Positions 53,301 through 64,000 of a stretch of DNA of 64,000 bases are shown here, one piece after another; the first letter of the stretch is position 1; each line of letters begins with the position of its first letter. The notes below the pieces were generated by a model that had not been told where the DNA came from, searched no databases, and saw only the letters and a list, made by a program, of their open reading frames with translations. The DNA is from Papilionanthe hookeriana x Papilionanthe teres (taxonomy: Eukaryota > Streptophyta > Magnoliopsida > Asparagales > Orchidaceae). The position numbers and the translations under genes are program-made. Location of the stretch: assembly GCA_022702705.1 (NCBI GenBank), contig CM040428.1, forward strand, positions 53,809,198-53,873,197. Reading direction: 5' to 3'.

Positions 53301-56162
53301 TTATTTATTAAACCACTGATTCACTTTCACGTTGACAAATACATAAATATTATCCATCATTTTTTCAAGAAATTTGAAGTAAGTGGTCGCCCAAGACCTC
53401 TTGAGCAATAAGGTCCCCAGTACACTCCATAGTCCAACAGCAAAACCAAGTCCCATACCGAGGAACAAACCAAAATCATCATCATCTTGAGAAGTGCCTC
53501 CTTCGTCATGTATTTTATGTTCGTCACCTTCACAAGTCTTATTTAGTGGTTTTCCACAGAGTTTTGTATTTCCATAGTAACTTGATTCTTGAAAAGTGTC
53601 AAGTTGGGTCCCTGTCGGGATTCTACCAGACAATTGATTGTAGGATAAGTTGAGATAACTCAATGTACTGAGGTTCACAATGCTCTCTGGAATATCTTCA
53701 GAGAAATGATTCCTTGAGAGATCCAAGCTTTCTAAGCTTTGCATAACACCAATTTTGTTTGGTATCTGTCCCGTGAATTGGTTTCTCGATAAATCCAAGC
53801 TTATCAATCCAACAAGGCTCATTAGTTCCATAGGAACTTTACCGGTGAGATTATTACAAGAAAGATCTATACTGTTCACAAGAGAGAGTATGCCTTTGAA
53901 TTCACGAACTATCCCTTTTATGCCGATCATTATTGAATCAGGTACAAGTATTCTTGGAAAGTTGATATTACTCTTGAAAACTGAAAGGTCAATCCCCTCA
54001 TTTGGATATATATCACCATCTTTAGGAATTAGAGGTTCAAGCCTCTTATTTTGTATGGCCATTGAATCGAGAAATTTAAAAGATTTTGGGATTGACCCTG
54101 AAAGAAAATTTTCTGCAAGATCCAATATCTGTAGATCTTTTAGTTTGAAAAGCTCCAAAGGAATTGATCCATGGAATTTATTTGAGTGTAAGCGTAAGAT
54201 CTTTAGAGACAGCAATTTTTCTCCAATCCATAAAGGTATGCTTCCTGTAAGATTATTTTCTCCCATGTCAAGAGTAATAAGCTTGCTGCAATTTTTGAAA
54301 AATGGCATCTCCCCTTGAAAAGAATTGTTGTTGAGGTGCAATGATAATAACATTGGTAGGTTTCCTATCCATTGTGGAATTGAGCCCCTTAAGTTGTTAT
54401 TTGACATGCTGATGAACTTTAGCATCTTATAGCTTGAAAAATTGCCATTGCATTTTGGAATTTCTCCCGAAAGATTGTTATCTGATAAGTCGAGAAAAAT
54501 TATTGAAGGCATTTGACATATAGAATTAGGGATTTCACTTGAGAGATGATTTTGAGAAAGGTCAAGCACTACCAACAAACTCATGTTCCCATTTAGATAT
54601 AACTCAATCCCACTTGAGAACTTATTATTTGAGAATGATACAGAACGTACAAAATTCATTGGTTGAGGAAGGCGCCCTTCCAATTGATTTGATGTGAAGT
54701 CGATACTTGCCGCTAATGCAATATTCAATGACATTGGAAGTTCACCTCTAATTGCATTTTGAGACATGTTCAAGTAATTAATTTGAGATGATATATTCCA
54801 AAACCAACTCGGAATGATATCAGAAATACCACAATTGGAGAGGTCTAAAATGGAAAGGAGCTTTTGATTTTGAAGCCATGGTGGGAATTGTGGACCAACT
54901 ACACAAGAACTTAAATAAAGATATTGAATCTGAAATGGTGGAGTCCAATTAGAACTAATCATGTTAAAATTCAATTGATTATTTGAAAGATCTAGGGATA
55001 TCAATTGTGATAGATTTGCAAAATGAAATTCAGAGAGACTGTCATGCAAATTATTGGAACGAAGATCTAAATAAGCTAAGTTAGTCAGTTGTCCAATATT
55101 CTTTGGAATAAGTCCATCAAATTGATTATTTCCAAGGTAAAGGTATATTAAATTTCTCATATTTCCAATCCATTCAGGTATGCTTCCGCTCAGTTGGTTA
55201 TTGGAGAGAGCCATGTATGTCGTTTTATATTCTTTGCATTTTAAAGCAGTTCCATCATCACTTAATTTTGTAAAACTATTATAGCTAAGGCCCAAAACAT
55301 TGAGATCACATAATAAGCTTGAAGAGGCAAATGAGATAGGTCCAGTAAAAAAGTTTGAATCGAGGTATAATATCTTTAATCTTTTGAATTGTCCTAACCA
55401 GTTTGGCAAACTTCCATTGAGATGGTTTTTAGAAAGATCAAATGTTTCAATGGTTGATGAAAAATTAGAGTATGGAAGTAAATTCGGAAGTGTTTGTAGG
55501 CCGCATGATGATAAACACAAAGTGGAGAGAGCAGGAAGCACACTAATCTCATGTAACCAATTCGTAGCGAGTGTTAGATTCATGTTTGACATATCAAGGA
55601 ATTGTAAAGAGAAGAGATGTGACATCCATAAGAGGTTATAAGCAACTAGAGAATTATAACGAAGATCAAGGTGTATAAGTTTTGTCAAGTTTCCAATATG
55701 AGGTGGAATTTCTCCGACGAACCCCGAATATGAGAGATCAAGATAGCTCAATTTAGTGAGGGAACCAATAGAATGAGGGATCCTCGTTTGATTGAAGACA
55801 ATATTTCTCAAGCACAAATACTGCAAGTATCTTAAGCGGAAAAAAGACGGATGTAACGATGCGGCATGGAAAAAATCACCCACAATGTCTGAAAAAACAG
55901 AGAAATTGAGCTTGATGATATGATTAGTTTTATTGCTACAACTCACTCCCTTCCACGTGCAACAATCCTTATGTATATCCCAAATCGAGAGTAAGTGTTG
56001 AGGATCATATAGGCTTTGCTTAAAATCAAGGAGGGCATCTCTTTCCTCAGCACTGCAACGTTGGTTCACCTTGTGAATAGCTAAACCACCCTCGCTTTCC
56101 GCTCTCAAGCAATAGAAAGATAGAGCAAATATTAGGAGTAGAGAAAATTGAACTCTTTCCAT
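53301..56162 (-). CDS. LRR receptor-like protein RLP6
   Basis: Intact, intronless, 953 residues, start MERVQFS with the TATA box 37 bp upstream. Signal peptide, N-cap (DCCTWKGVSC), about 28 LRRs, island (PNEGIDLSVFKSNINFPRIL), final LRRs, C-cap (YYGNTKLCGKPL), acidic stretch (SQDDDDFG), membrane helix with GFAVG and a tail ending VKVNQWFNK with YVFV. No kinase. The N-terminal LRRs resemble RLP5 (FRLRYLQYLCLRNIVFNQTR), the rest RLP2/4. Function as a plasma-membrane immune receptor is inferred from the family. It is the last gene of the array in this window; only relics follow. Confidence 0.93.
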   Translation of the reverse strand: MERVQFSLLLIFALSFYCLRAESEGGLAIHKVNQRCSAEERDALLDFKQSLYDPQHLLSIWDIHKDCCTWKGVSCSNKTNHIIKLNFSVFSDIVGDFFHAASLHPSFFRLRYLQYLCLRNIVFNQTRIPHSIGSLTKLSYLDLSYSGFVGEIPPHIGNLTKLIHLDLRYNSLVAYNLLWMSHLFSLQFLDMSNMNLTLATNWLHEISVLPALSTLCLSSCGLQTLPNLLPYSNFSSTIETFDLSKNHLNGSLPNWLGQFKRLKILYLDSNFFTGPISFASSSLLCDLNVLGLSYNSFTKLSDDGTALKCKEYKTTYMALSNNQLSGSIPEWIGNMRNLIYLYLGNNQFDGLIPKNIGQLTNLAYLDLRSNNLHDSLSEFHFANLSQLISLDLSNNQLNFNMISSNWTPPFQIQYLYLSSCVVGPQFPPWLQNQKLLSILDLSNCGISDIIPSWFWNISSQINYLNMSQNAIRGELPMSLNIALAASIDFTSNQLEGRLPQPMNFVRSVSFSNNKFSSGIELYLNGNMSLLVVLDLSQNHLSSEIPNSICQMPSIIFLDLSDNNLSGEIPKCNGNFSSYKMLKFISMSNNNLRGSIPQWIGNLPMLLSLHLNNNSFQGEMPFFKNCSKLITLDMGENNLTGSIPLWIGEKLLSLKILRLHSNKFHGSIPLELFKLKDLQILDLAENFLSGSIPKSFKFLDSMAIQNKRLEPLIPKDGDIYPNEGIDLSVFKSNINFPRILVPDSIMIGIKGIVREFKGILSLVNSIDLSCNNLTGKVPMELMSLVGLISLDLSRNQFTGQIPNKIGVMQSLESLDLSRNHFSEDIPESIVNLSTLSYLNLSYNQLSGRIPTGTQLDTFQESSYYGNTKLCGKPLNKTCEGDEHKIHDEGGTSQDDDDFGLFLGMGLGFAVGLWSVLGTLLLKRSWATTYFKFLEKMMDNIYVFVNVKVNQWFNK

Positions 56163-56198
56163 CGCAGTTGGAGTGATTCAAGCTCTCTTGCTTTATCC

Positions 56199-56208
56199 CT
56201 ATTTATAG
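56199..56208 (-). promoter_or_regulatory. RLP6 core promoter
   Basis: Minus strand AACCATTGTGCTATAAATAG. The CCAAT motif is changed to CCATT here while the TATA box is intact, 37 bp before the ATG. Confidence 0.65.
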
Positions 56209-56209
56209 C

Positions 56210-57440
56210 ACAATGGTTGGAAGATTTCTCCAAAATTCTCTCCTATACTTGTAATATAGTCTTTTTCTATATGATTAATTAGTAAGAAGTTTCTTTAGTT
56301 GAATTATGAACGTGAGCTTATAAGACTTCATGACAAAGCTGTGGACTTTGAGGTGCACTAATCAATGGGCTGAAATGGTCAAAGAAATAATACCAAAACC
56401 ATATGTTTGGCCTTTGAAAAGTTAAGAGTTAGCCAAAGCCATATGTATTGAAGAATTAATTAGCGTTGCTCTTTCTTTCTTCTGCAACACTTAACTGGAG
56501 CTCGGATATATTATATTGCTTAATCTTATAATATAAATATTTGTATGATTAATAGCACAGCATTACTCTTTCCTGTAAGCAGTTATGTTATGTTAAACTT
56601 CAGTCTTACGTTAAATGTTGATTTTCTTTTTTCTTTTTTGGGGCGATTTACATACATTCCACCAAATATCTATCTATTTACATATCTAACACATATATTT
56701 TGCTTTTTTACATTTAAACAACCCAAAATTTTCTTATTACATAAAAATATCAACTTTTTAACTTGTAAATGGTGAAAAACACCTTTTCATGTAGATGGCA
56801 TCTATGTAAGAATTGAAGTTCAGGTGTTGAGATATGTAAATACTTTGAAATTTAGAGGTATGTATGTCAATCTTCCTTTTTTTTAGTTTAATCTAAGCTT
56901 AAATTCTACATTATTTATTATTGACCTCATTTTAAGGTCAACAATTTTCCCTTAATCCACTCCACCATGAGCCATTATTCCATACGGAGTCCGCACGCAG
57001 TCCGCACGCAGCTCCTCCGATACCAATCCAATACTCTCCTAATAGCCAATACCCAATACCCAATAACCAATACCCTGTAAATACCCTCCCAGTACCCTTA
57101 AAATCCGCACCCAGCGCTGGATACGTGCTCCGGATGGAATAATTCGCCCTCCACTAGACATCACTTGAGCTGAAACATGACTCTAAATTATTATTTTTTC
57201 TCTTGAGATTATTGTATGATTCAGAACATCACGTTGTATGAGGTTTTTGCAATAAATTAAATTAAGAAAGTTAAATTTTATGTTAAAACTTAATCATAAT
57301 AAATAAATTAAAATTTTTATTGTTAGAAAGTTGAAATATAAATGGATTGAGATAAATTGTGATGATTGCTAAAATAATTAAATTGTTGTGCATTAAAATC
57401 ATTAATGAGATAAATAATCTTATAATATAAATATTTTTTT
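56210..57440. repeat. Intergenic region upstream of RLP6, no gene
   Basis: Diverged foldback MITE at about 56640-56876. A short GC-richer patch at 56990-57150 has tandem GTCCGCACGCA (twice) and CAATACCCAATACC-type repeats. Otherwise AT-rich. Confidence 0.6.
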
Positions 57441-58948
57441 GCAAAAATAAATAGCCCCAAAGTGCTTTAAATGTAAATATCAAATTGTGAGTGTTAGATA
57501 TATAAATTCATAAGAATCGTGTGGTACATATGTAAATTTCCTTTGTAATTATTGATTTGATATAATATGTGTTAAATAACATAAGCCATAACCATCATAG
57601 TTGATCAATTTACTTCATTGACTAACTTACTACATTGATAAAGAAGGTGTGGCCTTGACTTGGACGGCCTCGAGCATGAGCTTTCCAACGAAACTTACAT
57701 AAATAAAATAATTATTAATTAATTAATCAGATTATTATTAGCCTTGCTATGGCCAATCCAAATATTAAATTTTAATATATTGATTTTAATTTATTTTTTA
57801 TTAATATTTTTTTAAGGAACATGATTTGAATCATGAGCTAATGAGTCGAATAGGGTTGTCTTGAGCTAGACTTTTTAGTTCATCAAAATTAGCTTGCCAG
57901 CTTCTAATCGAGCTGAACTCGAGTTAAATCATGAGTCAACTTGACTTTGTTACACCGCTCAAAGAACTTTTTTAATAATGGTGAATAGAGCTATAGATAA
58001 AATTAATTTTTAATCCCAATCGATCATTAGGTTTTACTCATACAATATGTAATAAGCTAAATATATAATTAATTAAATTATAAATGAAAGCAAAATAATA
58101 AAGTTCTACGTATGTCTTTAATTTTTTATGAAAATGTCATAAGTGCAGGTATTAGCTAGAAGCTCAAAAAAAATTATAAATAAGAGATAATGATTATTGT
58201 CAGTACTGATCATCAATATTATCTCTCTCAACTAGTATCATGATCGTGTTCATTGGACATTATTGCTCAGAACTCTATGACTTTGAATTTTAGTATTTTT
58301 GCTTGCTTCACAGCCCTTATATATATATTAATGTTATATATTTATTTAACACGTGTTCTTTAAAATATATTATAAATTACATTAGTCTAATATATATATA
58401 TATATATTATATTTTTCTACTATTACACAATCTTAAAATGCAATAATATATAAATTTATGATATAAATAAGAATACAGTAATAATTGAATGCCATATTAG
58501 TTATTAGAAGTTAAATTAGGTGATGTATGAATAAATAAAAATGTATAGTGACATTTCAATTAAAAAGCGTATATTGTATAGTATCACGCAATAAATAAAT
58601 TTAAGAGGAGAGGCTTTTAATTACAAAACTTGACTTGACTTAAACTTGACGTGACTTAACTTGATAATGAAGGTGGGGCTTTGATGTGGATTGACATGAA
58701 CTTGATTTGAAAACTAAGAAGAGTTTCTACATGAATTAATAGCTTAGAAGTGTGCTTATAATAATTAATTTTGTAGTAAAACTGAGATTAAAAGAAAAAA
58801 AGAATAATTAATTTGGTGTCTTTTATTTGATGGATTGCATATAATTTATTTAATAAAATAATTTGCATAATAATACAATAATGTGTAACGGTATTGTTAT
58901 CACACATCATCTCAAGCGCAAGAAAAGAAAACTGTTAATGTTAACTTA
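57441..58948. repeat. Intergenic modules, no gene
   Basis: MITE right half at about 57441-57541, the TTGACT module, an uninterrupted SINE site near 57820, and modules matching 38.95-40.6 kb (58160-58870). Short frames not credible. Confidence 0.65.
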
Positions 58949-59010
58949 TGATCATAACTTTCACAAGTCATATGAAGTGGTATTCCACAAAGTCAGAGAT
59001 TTTCATATTA
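58949..59010 (-). pseudogene. RLP relic: about 60 bp of the C-cap region
   Basis: Reads TTTCACAAGTCATATGAAGTGG then TATTCCACAAAGTCAGAGATTTTC, matching the C-cap coding sequence of RLP1 at about 10553-10608 (CEDD and LCGMPL region). Too short for any function. Confidence 0.6.
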
Positions 59011-60180
59011 ATTAATTAGATTAATATTAGCCTTGCTATGACAGATCCAAATGTTGAATTTAATAAATTTTTAATATATTTTTTATTCATATTTCAAAAA
59101 AAAAACATGAGTTAAATCACGAGCTTGATGAGTCGAGTAGGGTCTTCTTAAGCTAGGCATTTCAGCTCATCGAACTTAGCTCTAATCAAGCTGAATTCGA
59201 GTTGATTGCACCCTAACTTAGACTGACTTAATGCATTGATTATGGCCCAAAAGACTTTTCTAATAATAGTGAATAGAGTTATCCATAAAATTAATTTCGA
59301 GTCCCAATCTATTATTAGGCTTCACTCATACAATACGTAGGCTAAATATATAATTAATTAAATTATAAATGAAAGCAACAATAATAAAGCTTTACCTATG
59401 TCATAATTTTTTTTTAAAAAATATCATACGTGCAAAATAATTGTTGTGCATTAACATTATTAATGAGATAAAATATTTGTATTATATTTCAGTTGAAAAT
59501 TATAAGAAAACATAATGCTTGACATGATTAATTTTTTTGATCCAATTTAATACATAATAGAATAGTATAAGTATGCTTTATGACTCCTAAAGTACTAAAT
59601 AACTATTTCTAAAATCAATTTAATTTAATCTTAATTTCAAATTCCATTAAATCAAGTCTCTATCAACAATAATAAAAAAAAGGGGCATTTACAAGCACAC
59701 CACAATTCTTATTTATTCACATATCTAACACCTAAACTTTAATATTTGACATTACATTAAAAATATCATTCTTACTAACTTCTTAAAAATGATCGCATGC
59801 ATAATTATATGGATACCTAAATAGCACCAAAGTGCTTTAAATGTAAATATCAAATTGTAAGTGTTAGATATATAATAAATTCATAAGATGCGGTACATGT
59901 GTAAATTTTCCTTTCAATTATTGATTTATGTGGAAATGAGACATGAGCCCTAACCATCATAGTTGACTCACCTACCGCCTTGACTGACTTACTGAATTAA
60001 TAACGAAGGGTGGCCTTGACTTGGACTTCGTCGTATGTTAGTCTTTCCAAAGAAACTTACATAAATAAAGTAATAATTAATTAATTAGATTAATATTAGT
60101 TTTGCTATGGCGGATCTAAATATTATATTTTAATATATTTTTATTGTATTCTTTATTAATATTTAAAAAAAAAAATGAGT
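59011..60180. repeat. Intergenic modules with MITE
   Basis: Main-subfamily MITE at 59692-59912, starting GGGGCATTTACAAGCACACC, with an indel in the right arm. Preceded by the CATAATGCTTGACATGATTAA module shared with 47990-48060. No gene. Confidence 0.65.
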
Positions 60181-60272
60181 TTTTTTTTTAAAGACGGACA
60201 CTATTAGACGAGCCTCCCAACCAACTTTATGTGTCTAAGAATTTCATTCTGCACATAAGCGAGTAGGTGGCC
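60181..60272 (-). mobile_element. SINE, 5'-truncated fourth copy
   Basis: Retains the oligo(A) end and the body (ATTAGACGAGCCTCCCAACC) but lacks the A/B-box head. Same insertion point, with repeats of the ATTTAAAAAAAAAAATGAGT / CTTTTAAAAAATATGAGT kind on either side. Confidence 0.65.
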
Positions 60273-61317
60273 CTTTTAAAAAATATGAGTTGAATCAAGA
60301 GCTAATGAGTCGATTAGGGTTGTCTTAAGCTAGGCCTAACATAGCTTGCTAACTTCTAATCAAGCTGAACTCGAGTTGATTCATGAGTCGACTTGATTTT
60401 GCTACACCCTAACTTAGACTGACTTGATGCTGTGACTATGACCCAAAAAAAAAACTTTTCTAAAAATGGTTAATAGAGTTATCCATAAAATTAACTTTGA
60501 ATCCCAATGGATCATTAGGCTTCACTCATACAATTGTTATCAATAATAAAGGTTTACGTACCCGATTATTTTTCTTAAAAATTTCATAAGTGCAAATACT
60601 AGCTAGAAGCACAAAAAAATACCAAATAGTTCTATGTGAAAAGGTTGAAAATAGCAAAAAAAAATATGGCTAATTGATATAACCTACCATATAAGCAAAA
60701 AAATAAAATTATACTTTTACTGTTAATATGAGAAGATGAGATTACAAAATATATTTAAGACACAAACTCAACATTATGTATAAGAAGAAAATAATGGGGA
60801 ATAAGTGAATAGTGATGAAGATGGTTGAGAGATAACATACAATCAATAGACATCAATGTGGTCAGGACAAGGCTGTCTTATGGAGATAGCCAAGTGATGA
60901 TAGTTGAAGAGCATTGATTGGATGACAGTGGTCGAATGATAACATTCTAATATGGCGACCAAAAAATGATGTTCAGATAATAACAATCAAACAACTTCTA
61001 TGAGGTCAGGAGACGGTTGGTTTGTAGAGATAACCAATCGATCATGGTTGAAGAATATTGATTGGATGACAGTGGTCGGATGATAACATTCTAATGATGG
61101 CGATCAAAGAATGATGTTAAAAAAATGACAATCAGACGACTGTTGTGAAGAGATAATGTTTATTGTCAGTACTGATCATGAACATCTAATATCGGATAGA
61201 GCTCTAAAGTTCTTCAATATCATAGCTCTCTCTAATAGTATCATGATCGACTTCATTGAACATTATTACTTAGAACTCTATACTTTGAATTTTAATATTT
61301 TTGCTTTTGTCACTCCC

Positions 61318-61406
<89 letters not shown>

Positions 61407-61727
61407 TAATATGAAAATTAGATTAGTCTAATATATTTATTATATTTTTCTATTGTTACATAATCTTAAAATGCAATAATATATAATTTATTATGTAAAT
61501 AAGAGCATAGTTATATTTGAATGACATATTAGTTATTACAAAATAAATTAGGTGATTCATGAATAAATAGAAATTTTATATCAGTTAAAAAGCTTATATT
61601 ATATATTATCATGCAATAAATAAATTAAATAGAAGATACTTTTGATTACAAAACTGGACTTGACTTGACTTAACTTGATAATGAAGGTGGGGCTTTGATC
61701 TGGATTTGATATGAACTTGATTAGCAG
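60273..61727. repeat. Intergenic modules with (AT)n
   Basis: Matches 38.96-40.2 kb. Within it the segment 60880-60990 is partly repeated at 61005-61130 (GATAGTTGAAGAGCATTGATTGG / GGTTGAAGAATATTGATTGG). (AT)n at 61318-61402. No gene. Confidence 0.65.
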
Positions 61728-61801
61728 TAGAAAAGGCCTAATTCTTTCCATCATAATTGGCATAATTCTGACTTTTTTGCTCTATATATCCCTATTTATA
61801 G
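61728..61801 (-). pseudogene. RLP relic: promoter and first codons
   Basis: Includes the RLP TATA box (61792-61801), the leader and the ATG region (61749-61751, minus) with AGCAGTAGAAAAGGCCTAATT matching the first codons of RLP2/4. The gene body is absent. An orphan promoter pointing to low coordinates. Confidence 0.65.
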
Positions 61802-62649
61802 CACGATTAATCAATGGACTGCAATAGACAAGAAATATTAACAAAATCATATGTATGGCCTTTGGGTTTTGAGTAGTCTATTCAAATTGCTTGCCGTTCA
61901 CGCAATGATTCAATGATTTTCATACATAACACTTAACTTCTATGTATTTATGAGGACAAGATATAACATCATAATTGTTACCTTATTACTATGGATAATG
62001 TTGCCAACCATACTAAGACAGAATAACATCTAACTTTATCCAGCTGTAGTCCCCCATAGAAACATGTAGCTCATAGGCTTGTGCCTCTAGCGCCTAAGAA
62101 GTCTCCATAAGCTTCTTGATATCCTTTTGCAAATACTCGAATACACAAAATGTATCATAATCACGATGATAACTAGGGCTGTGAATTCAGCTCGAAGATC
62201 ATAATCGTTCGAATATTGATTCGAATTTTGGCTTGGATTGAGATCGGATCAAAATAAACGAGCCGGCTTATAAGCCAAAACTTTGGATCAAAATTTTTTA
62301 TAACCTATTCAAGTCATACATGAATCAGCTTGCCTTGAATTGGCCTAAGATCAACTCAAAGTACTTTTTATTTATTAAAATTATATATATAATGCTAAAT
62401 AAAATTGAATATAATATGCCACGAGCCGATTTTGATATATTATGTGTAAATGAGACATTAACAAAGTGTTTTAAATGTAAATATCAAATTGTAAGTATTA
62501 GATATATAAATTCATAAGAATTGTGTGGTACATAAGTAAATTTCCCTTGCAATTATTGATTTGATATATTATGTGTAAATGAGACATTACTCAAAACCAT
62601 CATAGTTGAACGACTTACCGCATTGACTGACTTATGGAATTGATAAAGA
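61802..62649. repeat. Intergenic modules, no gene
   Basis: 61802-61930 repeats the TCAATGGACTG...TTTTGAGATGTC-type module of 37640-37740. 62110-62470 matches 38080-38440 and contains GAACGGGCTCG-like text. MITE right half at about 62463-62546. Confidence 0.6.
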
Positions 62650-64000
62650 AGGTGTGGCATCAATTTTCGAGCAATTAACGATCTTTGATCTAAATCCACA
62701 ACCCTACCTACGAAGGGGAACCCTTCCTTACACTTTGCTCATAAAAAAACATTCTGTAAGTTATATTATCTTCATAATCATATTTGAGGAGTATGCAAAT
62801 CAGTTTAGTGATCATCATACATCATTTTTACGTAAAAATATAAACATAAGGTTTCCATCTATGAAAAGTGGGCCCACATAAAAAATTTTCAACGATTCAT
62901 TATTTTTGAAAACAAACATCGCCGTTTCTGCACATAAATTTCATGTTTTGTTATCTATTTTGCTAAAACCAAAATGCTAAGTCATGATTTATGTGTAGAT
63001 CTTAGGGTTTTGATGTTAATTGCATATGTGAGTATTCATATGGTGCAACTTCCAATAATTGACATGCTTATACACTTCTTTAGTTAAAATCAAATTTTTT
63101 TTTCAATTCATAGGATTTTGATTCAAGTGCATAGTAGCATGTTAGTTCTATATTGCTTATACACTTATTGTTTCTTGATGTTATTGTGTAAATGTAGGTC
63201 TTTTTAATAGAAATCCATAGCGCCTTTCATTTTTCATGCTTTATCATGTTAATTACACATTATTCTTCCTTAATCTAGTGAAACCGAAACACATTTATCG
63301 TTAAAATGACAAAATCGAGCTCTAATTAAGACTTTTCAACTTAATTACGTCCTAGTTCTCCATAAGTACCCCTAACCAAACCTAAACATAATTAAAAACT
63401 TCTGATCACTTTATAACTCACTAATCCTCCATAAATAGAAAATTTAATTCACCTAATTTAGTATGGTTGAAAATAATATTCCTTAATGAAGTCATTAATT
63501 TATTAATTAGTTCCAAAATATACTTAATTAACTCACTAACCAATTAACAAAAACATGAAAGCCTTTAATTAATTAAGTTGATAATCTCCTATTTAAGTCA
63601 TTAGTTATTTAAATAAATTATAAAGAGAATTGGCTACACCATAATCACTTGATGATAATTAATGAAATAAGTAATCAATTAAGTAATCAATAATTCAATC
63701 AAACTATTAATCATTTAATTAAAAATAACAAAATTATAGCCTCAAGTTATTTAATTAAACTTATAATCAAATGAAACATGACATAAAAAAAATAATAACA
63801 TAACACTAATTAATTCATTAATTAAATATTTAAATATTAAAATTAAGTAAACTTAATCCATAAAAAAATTTAATAAACTTATAATTATTTTAAACCAATT
63901 TAAAGTTCAAATTTATGAACAATTAAATAATCAAATAATTCATGTATATGATGCGTTTGTCAGAACGAAAGCATTATGGATGTTTTATCAAAATGAACCT
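62650..64000. other. AT-rich sequence without recognised gene or repeat
   Basis: From about 62660 the sequence no longer matches the modules seen elsewhere in the window. It is rich in TTAATTAA-type words from 63400. Frames are short and I see no gene, RNA or element. It may mark the edge of the duplicated array. Confidence 0.5.

Overview
This is a plant nuclear window, AT-rich and intergenically repetitive. Evidence for a plant: intronless LRR receptor-like protein (RLP) genes of the Cf/EIX/HcrVf type, the coiled-coil start of a CC-NBS-LRR gene, RTE and L1 LINEs, LTR retrotransposons with plant-type signals, a tRNA-related SINE and foldback MITEs. I cannot name the species.

The genes that look alive are five intact RLPs, all on the minus strand: 10317-13187, 15749-18544, 28396-31260, 44942-47803 and 53301-56162. 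A sixth, 23364-26185, is a pseudogene. Small RLP relics lie at 21.5, 41.0, 52.0, 58.9 and 61.7 kb. Each intact gene encodes a signal peptide, an LRR N-cap, about 930-956 residues of plant extracellular LRRs interrupted by a variable island, an acidic juxtamembrane stretch, one membrane helix with a GxxxG motif and a tail of about 33 residues without a kinase. Such proteins are cell-surface immune receptors that signal through adaptor kinases (SOBIR1 and BAK1 in characterised relatives). No ligand can be inferred.

Layout: 0.1-5.6 kb, a gag-only Ty3-type LTR element with 5-bp target duplication. 7.1-9.1 kb, a composite insertion in which a CC-NBS-LRR first-exon fragment is fused in frame to a 5'-truncated RTE LINE. 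10-31 kb, RLP1-RLP4 with relics, MITEs and a SINE. 32.0-37.4 kb, a full-length but frameshifted Copia element in a precisely identifiable empty site. 41.0-44.6 kb, an RLP relic, a Copia reverse transcriptase fragment and a doubly truncated L1. 44.9-56.2 kb, RLP5 and RLP6 with another relic-plus-Copia block and a solo LTR. 56-64 kb, repeats and relics only.

The cluster grew by segmental duplication. The RLP2 block (about 15.24-20.06 kb) and the RLP4 block (about 27.71-38.0 kb after removing the Copia) are closely related copies. The same MITE, SINE and noncoding modules recur between genes with the same flanks, so they were carried along instead of inserting repeatedly. RLP5 is a mosaic of two subgroups. 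The most unusual items are the CNL-RTE chimera, a 20-base identity spanning the primer binding sites of two LTR elements from different superfamilies, the indel-dominated LTR divergence of the Copia element, and the SINE shared at one site by four repeat copies.
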